62,460 bases of DNA, from NCBI GenBank assembly GCA_024405635.1, contig JAKSOL010000016.1, positions 1 through 62,460 on the forward strand, read 5' to 3'. Origin of the DNA: Salinivirgaceae bacterium (GTDB lineage Bacteria > Bacteroidota > Bacteroidia > Bacteroidales > SZUA-534). The position numbers were made by a program, and so were the translations under genes. Positions within the stretch are counted from its first letter, which is position 1. Every line of letters starts with the position of its first letter. A model generated the notes under the pieces. The model ran no database searches, had not been told where the DNA came from, and saw nothing but the letters and a program-made list of their open reading frames with translations. Shown here in pieces: positions 27,395 through 36,806 of this stretch.

Positions 27395-29938
27395 TCACTC
27401 GATTGCTTTGTTAGTTTCTTCCTGAAAAGCTGGCTCAACATTTGTTGGCTGTGATATTATTTCAGGTTCACCAATCGGCTCTTCTTTTAGTTCGCTTTGC
27501 ACTTTGCAAGTTGCACAATATGCCGATTTAACATTCTCATTTTCAAGCACTCGCAGCGAGAAAGAATTTTTACCATCAATCAAATCGTAAAATTTCTTTT
27601 CGTCAAGTTCTTTTATTCGCAACATTGCTGTTGTAAAGGCTTGGGTGTGCATCATATTTTCAAACCTACTACACAACGACACGTATGTGAGTAACATATC
27701 AATGTTGTTTGTTGCATTATTTACCCAAGGCTCAAGGAATTTTATTGCTAACTGATACTCTCCGTTATTTATAAATATCTCGGCAAACTTGATGCAATTA
27801 TCAATTGATTCTGCTTTAGGATTAGCAATCTTTTTGATGCGATCGACGCAATTCTTTTTGCTCGTTTGATTGGCTTTGTTCACCGATGAACTTTTACTTA
27901 CTGGCAACGAGTCGTATGCCGCAATAACAGCCATTTGCAATTTAAGGTTCAAACGGTCAATGGTTTCTTTTTGCAACGATGTGTAGTATAGTCTGTCCAA
28001 TTTTGACTGCAACATTTGAGCTGTTGTAACAAAGCTTTGGGTTGGATGTTCAATATTTAATAGCAAACTATTAAACATTATGTACTCGTTTTCGGGGCAA
28101 AGATCGACTAACGAATCAACTGCATTTTTCAATTGAATATCGTCAATCATTTTGTAATGATGCTTTAGCCAAAGATTGTTCATTGCAATTCCGCAAAACG
28201 AAAAATGATTTGGCACTCGCAACTCGTTTATCACCTCAGGAGAATACTGCTGATGCATTATTCGGCGCATGATGAATTTTTGTATCGACAATGCCAAAAT
28301 ATAGTCTAAACTATCGGCAGCCTTGTTGAATTGCGACACAACAAAAGGTTGTTCGTTTTTGCCTTCAATATCGTAAACTACACGCATATCAATTTGGGCG
28401 TAACGATGATTTTGCAGCATCGACTCAAGTTCGCGCGCTAGAGCTAGTTTTCTAATTGAATCTTGAATACGCTCAACACTCAACGATGCTAAATTTTTGT
28501 ATTTGGTACCTTGTATATCACGTGCAAAATCATCGCGGTTATAGTCGGTAACTATTTCAGATACAATTGAATCGGTTTGTTGAGCTGCAAGAGCATTTAC
28601 AATACTTTGGGCTCGTTGTTGTTGCAAACGTCGGTTTATTTCGTCAGTGCCTTCAACCGACGAGTATGCGGTAATTTTTGTTGTTAAAATGCGAAAAGCA
28701 GGAGCATTCAAAGTATCAAGAAATGGTCGAATGTCGGCCATATTATATGTTGATTTACGGCCCTCGAACGATATACGGAATGTAAATTCGGCAGTGTCGG
28801 GCACCGGACGATACCGGAAGTGTGTGTTTATTGTTACGGTGTCGGCCAACAAACGTGCTCGGTCAACAAAGGTTCCTTTTATTGGCACTACAAAACTCTT
28901 TGGAACACTGGCGCATACAGCTCCGTCTTGAATAATCAAAAGGTTTATTTCAGTGCCCTCTTGTTTTACATTTTCGGGCCAAAAACCCAACGAAGCCTTA
29001 AATGCTTTTGATTTATTGTTTGAAACATACAAATTGCTCTTGCTTAGCTTTTTAGCAGTAATTGGCTTTGTAATAACACCACGATTAAAACGGTTATAGT
29101 CAATAATGTTTGGCTGCCCGCATTTATATTGCTCATCTTGCAGAATATCAACAGCCAAACCATCGGTTTTGTTTCGCAAAACGCGTTGCAAAGTTTTCTC
29201 TTCAGGCAACTGAATAAAAATCTGATTATCTTCAATCACCAAGCCATCGTATAACTCATTTAAGTTGGTTGCACGATTAACTCGGCGACAATCTTCGGCA
29301 TCGTAATCTTCAAGTCCAAAGTTTTTAGTAGAGAATGGTACCGACAATTGGTCACGAATGTATGCCCCCTCGTTAAACGAACGATAGTTTCCAACTACCA
29401 CTGTGACAAAAATTCGTTTTTTGGATTCATCTAATTGGCTCGAAACTCCAATATACTGATAATTAACGCTTTCTAACAAAGCGGCATTCTTACTATTAGT
29501 CATCCAACGGAACACAATTTCGTCGGCTGCCTTAAAATAAGACAACAGTTCTTTCGATTTAACCACATTTATTTTTTGAGTCAACTCTGCAACGCTTTGC
29601 GAACCTCCGTACGATTTCATTCTATCGCCAACCGTTGTTCCAAGTTTTTCGCCGCCACTAGTCAATGCCATGTAAGTTGATTGTTCAGCAGCCACTTGAC
29701 TCAATACTCTACGCATTTCTAATGTTTCACAATCACGTTCAATAAGCAGTTCGTTAAGCCTATCAACAATCAGAGTATCAAGCAATTGAGGCAAAAAGTA
29801 ATTGGTATCGATTTGCATCGAAGCAGGAATTGCCTCGCCTTCAATGGTATATGTCTTGCGCATCAAACTGCTATTTTGGGCATACGAACCCAATGCGGCA
29901 GAAAGCAACAGTGCTATCAACAAGACTCTTTTTACCAT
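27395..29938 (-). CDS. Exported protein with CAP-like domain and OmpA-like C-terminal region
   Basis: An 847-residue protein with a signal peptide (MVKRVLLIALLLSAALGSYAQ). Residues about 60-190 look like a CAP/SCP-type domain (EIVFRWMTNSKNAALL, NYQYIGVSSQL, FVTVVVGNY). Residues about 380-530 carry an OmpA-like peptidoglycan-binding pattern (KITAYSSVEGTDEINRRL, QQQRAQSIVNALA). The rest, to the end, is helical and not recognised; a Pro/Glu-rich tail closes the protein. This suggests a cell-envelope protein anchored to peptidoglycan. It is the first gene of the minus-strand group, 39 bp before the ABC-F start, and diverges from the accessory island on its other side. Confidence 0.7.
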   Translation of the reverse strand: MVKRVLLIALLLSAALGSYAQNSSLMRKTYTIEGEAIPASMQIDTNYFLPQLLDTLIVDRLNELLIERDCETLEMRRVLSQVAAEQSTYMALTSGGEKLGTTVGDRMKSYGGSQSVAELTQKINVVKSKELLSYFKAADEIVFRWMTNSKNAALLESVNYQYIGVSSQLDESKKRIFVTVVVGNYRSFNEGAYIRDQLSVPFSTKNFGLEDYDAEDCRRVNRATNLNELYDGLVIEDNQIFIQLPEEKTLQRVLRNKTDGLAVDILQDEQYKCGQPNIIDYNRFNRGVITKPITAKKLSKSNLYVSNNKSKAFKASLGFWPENVKQEGTEINLLIIQDGAVCASVPKSFVVPIKGTFVDRARLLADTVTINTHFRYRPVPDTAEFTFRISFEGRKSTYNMADIRPFLDTLNAPAFRILTTKITAYSSVEGTDEINRRLQQQRAQSIVNALAAQQTDSIVSEIVTDYNRDDFARDIQGTKYKNLASLSVERIQDSIRKLALARELESMLQNHRYAQIDMRVVYDIEGKNEQPFVVSQFNKAADSLDYILALSIQKFIMRRIMHQQYSPEVINELRVPNHFSFCGIAMNNLWLKHHYKMIDDIQLKNAVDSLVDLCPENEYIMFNSLLLNIEHPTQSFVTTAQMLQSKLDRLYYTSLQKETIDRLNLKLQMAVIAAYDSLPVSKSSSVNKANQTSKKNCVDRIKKIANPKAESIDNCIKFAEIFINNGEYQLAIKFLEPWVNNATNNIDMLLTYVSLCSRFENMMHTQAFTTAMLRIKELDEKKFYDLIDGKNSFSLRVLENENVKSAYCATCKVQSELKEEPIGEPEIISQPTNVEPAFQEETNKAIE

Positions 29939-30016
29939 ATATTATTGTGTTTTCTCAAAAAACGAGCAAAAATATACATTTATTATTGTTGGCTGAATTT
30001 TATAGCGGTTTTTCGA

Positions 30017-30316
30017 CTATTGAATTTGACAATCTTAGTTCAGACATATCGAAGTTATAGTGATTTGTTGACTTTCGTGCTAAACTAATTTCCAAAAATT
30101 CAATCTCTTTCTTACTTGCAATCAATTAACTCTCAGCTTAGAAGAAAAATCAATAGCACAAAATTGCTAATTTTGGAGATGCCTCACCATTTTGCTATTT
30201 TTTCTGTAAAGCATAATTATCAATAATTTAGAATGCTATAAACACACAAAGAAAAAAACGAGCCTTCTGCGTTTTCTTATAAAAAGTAACCTTCAAAAAT
30301 TGAGTTTTATTAAATA
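30017..30316. repeat. Accessory-island direct repeat, copy 1
   Basis: This intergenic stretch of about 300 bp matches 31053-31342 over its whole length, starting at ATTGAATTTGAC. Shared blocks include GATTTCCAAAAATTCAATC-type and ATTTGTTGACTTTCGTG-type segments, and the end GCGTTTTC-TATAAAAA. Identity looks about 75-85% by eye. It holds no gene and fills most of the gap between 29939 and 30376. Confidence 0.8.
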
Positions 30317-30334
30317 ACGTTCTTTTTCTTGTTA

Positions 30335-30362
30335 TAGGTATCAAAAACAATACCTAATTTTG
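30335..30362 (+). promoter_or_regulatory. Promoter with overlapping palindromic operator
   Basis: TAGGTAT (30335-30341) and ATACCTA (30350-30356) form a perfect 7-bp inverted repeat with an 8-bp spacer. Its right arm overlaps a -7 box, TAATTTTG at 30355-30362. A TTG lies at 30329-30331, 23 bp before the box, slightly further than usual. The layout fits autorepression by the helix-turn-helix protein encoded downstream. Confidence 0.55.
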
Positions 30363-30376
30363 CAAAAAAAACAATT

Positions 30377-30616
30377 ATGCCAGAGATATTTAGATTTTTT
30401 GGATACAGTTTTTTCTTTTATAGCAAGGAACATGAGCCTATACATATACACGTTGAAGGGGCTAGTGGATATGCCGTTTTTGATCATAACGGTGAAAAGT
30501 TTGTACTGCGAGAAAAACATGGAATAAAAGCCAACGACATAAAACGAATAGTTGCTGTTATTGAGGAAAACAAGGATATCATTATAAACCGTTGGGAGTC
30601 ATATTTCTGCAAATAA
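30377..30616 (+). CDS. DUF4160 family protein, possible toxin of a toxin-antitoxin pair
   Basis: A 79-residue protein that fits DUF4160 throughout: start MPEIFRFFGYSFFFYSKEHEPIHIHV as in the family (seen as F-Y-S-x-E-H-E-P-I-H-I-H-V), then the aromatic core and end RWESYF. The His pair in the IHIHV motif is the most conserved part. The family is usually encoded next to DUF2442 proteins, as here, and such pairs are suspected toxin-antitoxin modules, though the activity is not proven to my knowledge. The gene is 13 bp upstream of its partner, has its own promoter with a palindrome, and lies between two direct repeats. Codon use is AT-richer than the housekeeping genes. Confidence 0.85.
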   Translation: MPEIFRFFGYSFFFYSKEHEPIHIHVEGASGYAVFDHNGEKFVLREKHGIKANDIKRIVAVIEENKDIIINRWESYFCK

Positions 30617-30629
30617 AAAAAAGATATGT

Positions 30630-31037
30630 ATGGAAACAATAAATATATGGTTTGACAAAGACTACATATACCTAAAGAATAAGAAAGGTGAAGTATTAAG
30701 GCAATCGCTTTTGTGGTACGAACGCCTTAAAAACGCTTCGAACGAAGAGCGAATGCAATATACCATAGGATTCACAGGCATTCATTGGCGCTGCCTTGAC
30801 GAGGATATAAGTTTTGAAAGTTTTGAATATTGCGATGCAGAACCTACAGAACTTCAACGCTTCTTTTTAAGCCATAAGGAGATAAACATTTCTGAGTTTG
30901 CAAAAAGAATAGGGATTAATGCCACTCTTTTAAGAAACTATATAAACGGATTTAAAACCCCATCAAAGGAACGCGAAAAAGAGATTTTTGACTCGATACA
31001 TAAACTTGGACAAGAATACTTAAATGTTTTAGCTTAA
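30630..31037 (+). CDS. DUF2442 protein with helix-turn-helix domain, possible antitoxin
   Basis: A 135-residue protein. The first 80 residues match the DUF2442 pattern (INIWFDKDYIYLKNKKGEV, IGFTGIHWRCLDEDISFES). The last 50 form a helix-turn-helix of the Cro/XRE type (ISEFAKRIGINATLLRNYIN followed by GFKTPSKER). A DUF2442 domain fused to a DNA-binding domain fits an antitoxin that represses its own operon, and the palindrome at 30335-30356 is a natural candidate site. It is co-oriented with and 13 bp from the DUF4160 gene. The pairing and autoregulation are inference; the domain calls are from motif recognition. Confidence 0.8.
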   Translation: METINIWFDKDYIYLKNKKGEVLRQSLLWYERLKNASNEERMQYTIGFTGIHWRCLDEDISFESFEYCDAEPTELQRFFLSHKEINISEFAKRIGINATLLRNYINGFKTPSKEREKEIFDSIHKLGQEYLNVLA

Positions 31038-31052
31038 AATGGGGAATTGTAA

Positions 31053-31342
31053 TATTGAATTTGACGAGTCGTAGTTCAGCTATATCGAAGGCATAGCAAT
31101 TTGTTGACTTTCGTGTTATACTGATTTCCAAAAATTCAATCGCTTTCTTTCTTGCAATTAATAATTCTCGGCTTTAGAAGAAACTGCAGCAGCATAAAAT
31201 TGATGATTTTGTAACAGCCATTTCGCCTATTACAGTAAAGACATAATTATCAACAATTTAGAGCACCACAAACGCACAAATAAAAAACGAACCAACTGCG
31301 TTTTCCTATAAAAACGAGCCGTTAAAAACTGCGTTTTTCTAA
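31053..31342. repeat. Accessory-island direct repeat, copy 2
   Basis: The second copy of the diverged repeat at 30017-30316, in the same orientation and beginning 16 bp after the DUF2442 stop. Together they enclose 736 bp holding only the DUF4160/DUF2442 pair. It fills the gap before the convergent surface-protein gene. Confidence 0.8.
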
Positions 31343-31367
31343 AGGGAGTTACTACAAAAAAGTACGT

Positions 31368-34300
31368 CTATTGCACTGCAACGCGTTTTACCACTGTTCC
31401 ACATTTTACAATGTAAATACCAGCGTTTTGCATTGGTATTTCTGTAGAGACGCGATTAATCGCATCTGTACGGGTAACCAAACGGCCCATTACATCAAAT
31501 ACATAAATTGGAGCATCGACATTTTCAACTACAATACTTTGCCGTTTAGAATAGACTTTTCCATTCGTGCCAACAAAAGAAATAGCATCTGGTAGTTTAT
31601 TTTCATTATCCTTATCAAATATAGCAATTAGGCTTATGTTCTCTGAAACGGTAATTGTTATCGGATTTTCATGTGAACCATTATCCCAAGATTTAAACAA
31701 ATATCCATTATTAGGTATAGCTGACAATGTTACTTGTTCTCCATATCCATATTCCCCTGAACCTTCAACCATTCCCATTGCCTCACTGTTGCTCAATACT
31801 GATATTTCAAACATATCTGGTTCAAAATATGCAGTATAAACTTTTTCTTCAACCACATTTATAACACGTGGATTATCGGTAATTCCATCACTCCAGCGAA
31901 CAAAATGATACCCATGATTAGCAGTAGCTGATATGGCTGTTGATGAACCTGAATAAAACACGCCATCACCAAGAGCTGTGCCCATCATTTGATCTGTACT
32001 AACCGTATGAATGAAAAATTTAGGATATTGAGCAAAAAATGCTTGATAGGTTACATTATCTATTATAGATACAATTCGCGGATTACTTGTACTTCCATCG
32101 CTCCAATGGCTGAAATAACAGTTTTGTGCAGCATTAGCCGATATTGTAACTTGACTTAAATAATCGTAGGTGCCTGAACCAGAAACAGTACCCAATAGGC
32201 TATCGTTGCAATTTATTTTAATATCGTATTGGTTAATTGCAAATCGGGCTACAATAGATGTATCTGAGAGTAATGTTACTTGCCTTGATATCTCTGAATC
32301 TCCATCACTCCAATCAACAAAATGATAGCCATATTTTGGTTGCGCAGTTATCTCAATAATAGAACCGAAAAGGAATTGTCCATTGCCACTTACAGTTCCC
32401 ATTACATCATTGTTTGACATCAACTCAAGATTGTATGTATTAGCCTCAAAAATAGCAGTAAACACAGTATCGTTCATTGCGGCAACTCGCCTTATTTCAT
32501 CAGCTATGCCATCTGACCATTTTACAAAATGGTATCCTTTGTTTGGTGTTGCCCTAATTTGTGTTGTTGTAGAATAATCAAATAAACCTCCACCAGAAAC
32601 ATATCCCATAGAGTTGTCATTAGCTTCAACATCAATTTTATGTTTATCAATAGCAAATTCAGCATAGAATGATGTGTCTTGTGTAAGCAAGATAGTGCGA
32701 GGATTATCAGTTATTCCATCGTTCCATTGTACAAAATGATAATGAGGAATACTTTGAGCCGTAATTGCTAATTGTGATGCGTAATTATAACTGCCACTTC
32801 CTTGCACTGAACCAACTTGAACATTGCTACTATTTGCCGATACTTTAAATTGTGTGTAATCAAATTGCGCCACGTAATTTGATTCTTTTGTAACTGTAAA
32901 TGTTCGTGGATTGTCAGTATTTCCATCATTCCATTGAATGAATGAATAGCCATAATTTGGCGTAGCCGAAATTGTAGCATAAGTATTGTATAAGTAACTT
33001 CCTGCACCATCAACCACACCCTTTGCTGAGTTGCTACTACTAACATTTATGAAGTATGAATTAATTGCAAATTGAGCAGAAAAAGAAAGATCATCGTTTA
33101 CAGAAACATACCTTGGATTATCAGAATTCCCGTCACTCCATTGAGCAAAATGGTATCCTGTATTTGGAATTGCTTCTATGGCAATTTGCGATTTATAGTC
33201 ATAGTTTCCACTTCCTGTGGTATATCCTGCTGTTGGGTTGCTACTACTTACTGATAATGAAAAACAATCAATAGCAAACTCAGCAACATAGGTTGCGTCT
33301 TTTACAACAATTACTTCTCGTGGGTTATCTGTATTTCCGTCACTCCATTGCCTAAATACATAACCATAGTATGGAATTGCAGAAATAGTTGCTTTAGAGT
33401 TGTAGGTATAACTATTAGAACCACTAGTTGTGCCATACTCCAAATTGCTACTATTAACAGATATGGCATTGTTATTTATGGCAAATTGCGCTGTGTAAGT
33501 AGCATTTTGCACAACAACTACTGTTCTAGGATTATCGGTATTTCCATCGCTCCATTGTGTAAAATGGTAACCTGTATTTGCTGTTGCAGTTAGTTGTGTA
33601 GGCGTGTTATAATTGTAACTACCGCCACCCGAAGCTGTACCTATGGCAGGATTGCTACTCTCAACAGTAAGTCTAAAATAATCAATGGCAAACTCTGCAA
33701 TGTAATTTGCCTCTTTTGACACTGTTACAATACGCGGGTTGTCGGTATTTCCATCACTCCACTGCGTAAAGTGATATCCGTATGTGGCTGTTGCTGATAT
33801 TGTTATGCTACTATTGTAATTATACATACCGCTACCATAAGCACTTCCCATTGTGGCGTCGTTTGGTTGCACATTTATTGTGTAGCGGTTGGCTGCAAAT
33901 TGAGCAGTAAATGCCGAATCTTGAGTAACAGTTATAGTACGTGGATTGTTATTATTTGCATCATTCCATTGTACAAAATGGTATCCATAAGCAGCAGTAG
34001 CCGATATTAACATTTGTGTGTTGTAGTTGTATTTTCCGCCACCACTCACACTTCCCATTGTGGTATTAACACTGCTTGCCGATATAGCATAATCGTTTAC
34101 TGCGAAATATGCTTTATATGTCTCATTGGCATTCACCTTAATTGTTCTTGGATTTGACAAGTCCCCATCTTCCCAATGATCAAAATGATAACCATACGCA
34201 GGTGTTGCAGATATTGTTATTTGGTTTTGATAGTAGAAGATTCCTCCGCCCGACACTGTTCCCATTTCTGGATTGGCATTCATTACTGTAATGGTTGATA

Positions 34301-36788
34301 CATTAGAAACAAACTCAGCGGTAAACGAAGTGTCTTGAACAGCATACAAATAACGCGGATTATCGGTACTACCATCGCTCCATTTTAGGAAGTGGTAATT
34401 GCTATTTGCCACGGCATTCAATACTACTGGTTGCATGTAACCATACAAGCCACCACCCGACACCTTGCCTGCAAGCACATCGTTAACTAGTACCTCTACG
34501 CGACTATTGTTTGGCACAAACGTTGCAACAAACGATGTATCCTTGTTCATGCTCAATTGACGAGGATTACTCTCTATATCATCATTCCATTTTAGAAAAT
34601 GATAACCTTCGTTAGCTTTTGCATAAATTTTTGCATTGTGGTTACTACATGTTGGCGATTGAGTCACATAAACACTTCCCATTCCTTCGTCGTTTGTACT
34701 CAATGAAATATTGAATGGCGACGATTCCAACAAGTTGATAAAATTCTCCCAGTAATTTGTAACGTAGTAGCGATTTATGGTACCGCATGGCACATATACA
34801 GGCGTAAACAAATCGATATTGTTGAATGTTGAGCTATAAATGGTTGGTGGAATGTTTTTTTCAACTGTTATGTCCTCAATGTTAGTACATCCAGAAAAAG
34901 CACCACCTTCGATGCTCGCTACTGACGAGCCAAGTACTATGTGCTGCAATCCCGTACAACCACTATATGCACTTTCACCTATAGTTGTAACATTATTAGG
35001 AATACTCAATGTACCAGTAAGCGTTGTTACACCTGCAAAAGCACTACCACCAATAGTTTTTAACGATTGCGGCAAGTTAAACTCCGAAAGACGTTGACAC
35101 CCAACAAACGCACCATAGCCAATAGAATCAAGTCCTCCACTTGATTTTACCCAACGCAAACGATAACAATTATTAAAAGCATTTTTACCTATACTTTTAG
35201 TGCCATTACCCAAATCTGCATCGAGCAAACGCGAATTCCCAGCAAAAGCATTATCGCCTATTGTGGTGTTGGCATTGGCAATTCGCAATGAGAGTAACCA
35301 CTCGCAGTTTTGAAATGCGCTAATTCCAATGCTTGTAACACTTTGAGGGATAAGCAACGTGTCTGTTAGTTGTGTGCAATTAGAAAATGCGTTCTCACCT
35401 ATGCTTGTTACTGAATTACCTATAATCAATTCCGTTAAACTCTTTATTCCAGAGAACGGAGAATAGCCGCAAAAACTACTAGTTTCGTAACGCAAATTCC
35501 TACCAAGATAAACTTTCTCTAATGGGCAATCATAAAAAAGTCCTTTTCCATTATGACCATAACCATAAGGAACATAATCACTATAGCCCAACGTTAGAGT
35601 TTCGCTGCCATCTTCAAATATTAATTCCTTGAGACTAGTACAACCATTGAATACATAATTGTCAATGCTAGTTACTGAGTTTGGTATGGTTATAGAAGTT
35701 AACCCACTGCAACCATTGAACACAGACGAGCCTATGCTTGTTACTGAGTTTGGAATAGTTACAGAAGTAATGCCACTACAATCATAGAAGGCAGATGCAC
35801 AAATGCTAGTAACTTCATTACCGATATTTACGGTTGCTAATTTTTCTTTGTGAGAAAAATTTGTACCTATTGCATTTGTGTTGTATGTTAAAACCCCAAT
35901 GTTATTGCAACCAGAGAACGCAGACGAACCAATACTTGTAACTGAATTGCCAATGGTAACCAAGGTTAAGCCACTACAATTATAGAACGCATAATTGTTT
36001 ATTTGGGTAATAGCCTCTGGTACTATTAGTTCAGTAACTTCTTTTTCATCTACATATAAATGTTGGGCATAATAAAGTGGATTTGAATCATAATTACTAA
36101 AACTAATACCAAGCCATCCTTCAATTGACTCTGCATTTACTTTAGTCAAGCCACTGCAACCTTTGAACGCATAAGAGCCTATACTTGTAACACTACCGCT
36201 AATTGTTATTTCATATAAACTTTCTTTTCCATAAAATGGAGAGTAGCCATACATTTCTAAATCTGATTCTGGATATAGTATTGTTCTTCCGAGATATATT
36301 TTTTCTAATGGGCAATCATAGAAAAGACCTCTATGCCAATGATAGGTTGCTCCAGAAGAATAATAATCATAATCATTTCCATAGCCTAACGTTAATGTTT
36401 CGCTTCCATCTTCAAATGTTACTTCTTTTAGAGATGTACAACCATTAAATGCATAATTGTCAATACTAGTAATAGTATTTGGAATGGTTATCGAAGTTAA
36501 GCTACTGCAACCAAAGAACGCATGTTCTTTAATACTTGTAACAGAATATATTGTTCCATTGTACGTAACTACATTAGGAATTTTAACATTACCAATCGGT
36601 TTTGTGTAGCCTGAATAATATTCATATCCACTGCCTTTTTTATAAGGATATGTAACACTAACAGAACCATTCGAAGTGATGTTGTAATACAAAGTCTGCC
36701 CAGTACTACAAACTGCAGAAAAATCATAAGCAAGCAGATTAGTGGCAATAAATAGTATTATTGATATAGTCAATAGTGTACGCTTCAT
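31368..36788 (-). CDS. Giant T9SS-secreted surface protein with BspA leucine-rich repeats and InlB-like repeats
   Basis: An 1806-residue protein with a signal peptide (MKRTLLTISIILFIATNLLA). Residues about 60-690 are BspA-type leucine-rich repeats of about 23 residues (core VTSIGSSAFSGCSGLTSI). Residues about 700-1722 are fifteen divergent InlB B-type repeats of about 66 residues, each with a core like GYHFxxWSDGxTDNPR. The last 70 residues are a T9SS type A sorting domain (IYVFDVMGRLV ... NAGIYIVKCG ... KRVAV). BspA-type proteins bind host proteins or surfaces, so an adhesin is likely. It is the last gene of a five-gene minus-strand operon, 18 bp after the DUF2971 gene. Confidence 0.93.
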   Translation of the reverse strand: MKRTLLTISIILFIATNLLAYDFSAVCSTGQTLYYNITSNGSVSVTYPYKKGSGYEYYSGYTKPIGNVKIPNVVTYNGTIYSVTSIKEHAFFGCSSLTSITIPNTITSIDNYAFNGCTSLKEVTFEDGSETLTLGYGNDYDYYSSGATYHWHRGLFYDCPLEKIYLGRTILYPESDLEMYGYSPFYGKESLYEITISGSVTSIGSYAFKGCSGLTKVNAESIEGWLGISFSNYDSNPLYYAQHLYVDEKEVTELIVPEAITQINNYAFYNCSGLTLVTIGNSVTSIGSSAFSGCNNIGVLTYNTNAIGTNFSHKEKLATVNIGNEVTSICASAFYDCSGITSVTIPNSVTSIGSSVFNGCSGLTSITIPNSVTSIDNYVFNGCTSLKELIFEDGSETLTLGYSDYVPYGYGHNGKGLFYDCPLEKVYLGRNLRYETSSFCGYSPFSGIKSLTELIIGNSVTSIGENAFSNCTQLTDTLLIPQSVTSIGISAFQNCEWLLSLRIANANTTIGDNAFAGNSRLLDADLGNGTKSIGKNAFNNCYRLRWVKSSGGLDSIGYGAFVGCQRLSEFNLPQSLKTIGGSAFAGVTTLTGTLSIPNNVTTIGESAYSGCTGLQHIVLGSSVASIEGGAFSGCTNIEDITVEKNIPPTIYSSTFNNIDLFTPVYVPCGTINRYYVTNYWENFINLLESSPFNISLSTNDEGMGSVYVTQSPTCSNHNAKIYAKANEGYHFLKWNDDIESNPRQLSMNKDTSFVATFVPNNSRVEVLVNDVLAGKVSGGGLYGYMQPVVLNAVANSNYHFLKWSDGSTDNPRYLYAVQDTSFTAEFVSNVSTITVMNANPEMGTVSGGGIFYYQNQITISATPAYGYHFDHWEDGDLSNPRTIKVNANETYKAYFAVNDYAISASSVNTTMGSVSGGGKYNYNTQMLISATAAYGYHFVQWNDANNNNPRTITVTQDSAFTAQFAANRYTINVQPNDATMGSAYGSGMYNYNSSITISATATYGYHFTQWSDGNTDNPRIVTVSKEANYIAEFAIDYFRLTVESSNPAIGTASGGGSYNYNTPTQLTATANTGYHFTQWSDGNTDNPRTVVVVQNATYTAQFAINNNAISVNSSNLEYGTTSGSNSYTYNSKATISAIPYYGYVFRQWSDGNTDNPREVIVVKDATYVAEFAIDCFSLSVSSSNPTAGYTTGSGNYDYKSQIAIEAIPNTGYHFAQWSDGNSDNPRYVSVNDDLSFSAQFAINSYFINVSSSNSAKGVVDGAGSYLYNTYATISATPNYGYSFIQWNDGNTDNPRTFTVTKESNYVAQFDYTQFKVSANSSNVQVGSVQGSGSYNYASQLAITAQSIPHYHFVQWNDGITDNPRTILLTQDTSFYAEFAIDKHKIDVEANDNSMGYVSGGGLFDYSTTTQIRATPNKGYHFVKWSDGIADEIRRVAAMNDTVFTAIFEANTYNLELMSNNDVMGTVSGNGQFLFGSIIEITAQPKYGYHFVDWSDGDSEISRQVTLLSDTSIVARFAINQYDIKINCNDSLLGTVSGSGTYDYLSQVTISANAAQNCYFSHWSDGSTSNPRIVSIIDNVTYQAFFAQYPKFFIHTVSTDQMMGTALGDGVFYSGSSTAISATANHGYHFVRWSDGITDNPRVINVVEEKVYTAYFEPDMFEISVLSNSEAMGMVEGSGEYGYGEQVTLSAIPNNGYLFKSWDNGSHENPITITVSENISLIAIFDKDNENKLPDAISFVGTNGKVYSKRQSIVVENVDAPIYVFDVMGRLVTRTDAINRVSTEIPMQNAGIYIVKCGTVVKRVAVQ
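31620..34700 (-). repeat. Fifteen InlB-like coding repeats in the surface protein
   Basis: Tandem units of roughly 198 bp encode strand-rich modules. Units 4 to 10 are the most alike at the DNA level (shared WSDGNTDNPR codons), and the outer ones are more diverged, consistent with expansion from the middle. Such arrays are prone to slippage and to assembly collapse. Confidence 0.85.
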
Positions 36789-36806
36789 ATAGTTTCTTTA
36801 TTTAAA

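Noticed and set aside
30017..31342. Insertion sequence or integron around the DUF4160/DUF2442 pair
   Set aside because: No transposase or integrase, no terminal inverted repeats; the flanking copies are direct and diverged.
31620..34700. Regular repeats that could be taken for a CRISPR or satellite array
   Set aside because: They lie fully inside one open reading frame, the unit is about 198 bp, and they encode a known protein repeat.
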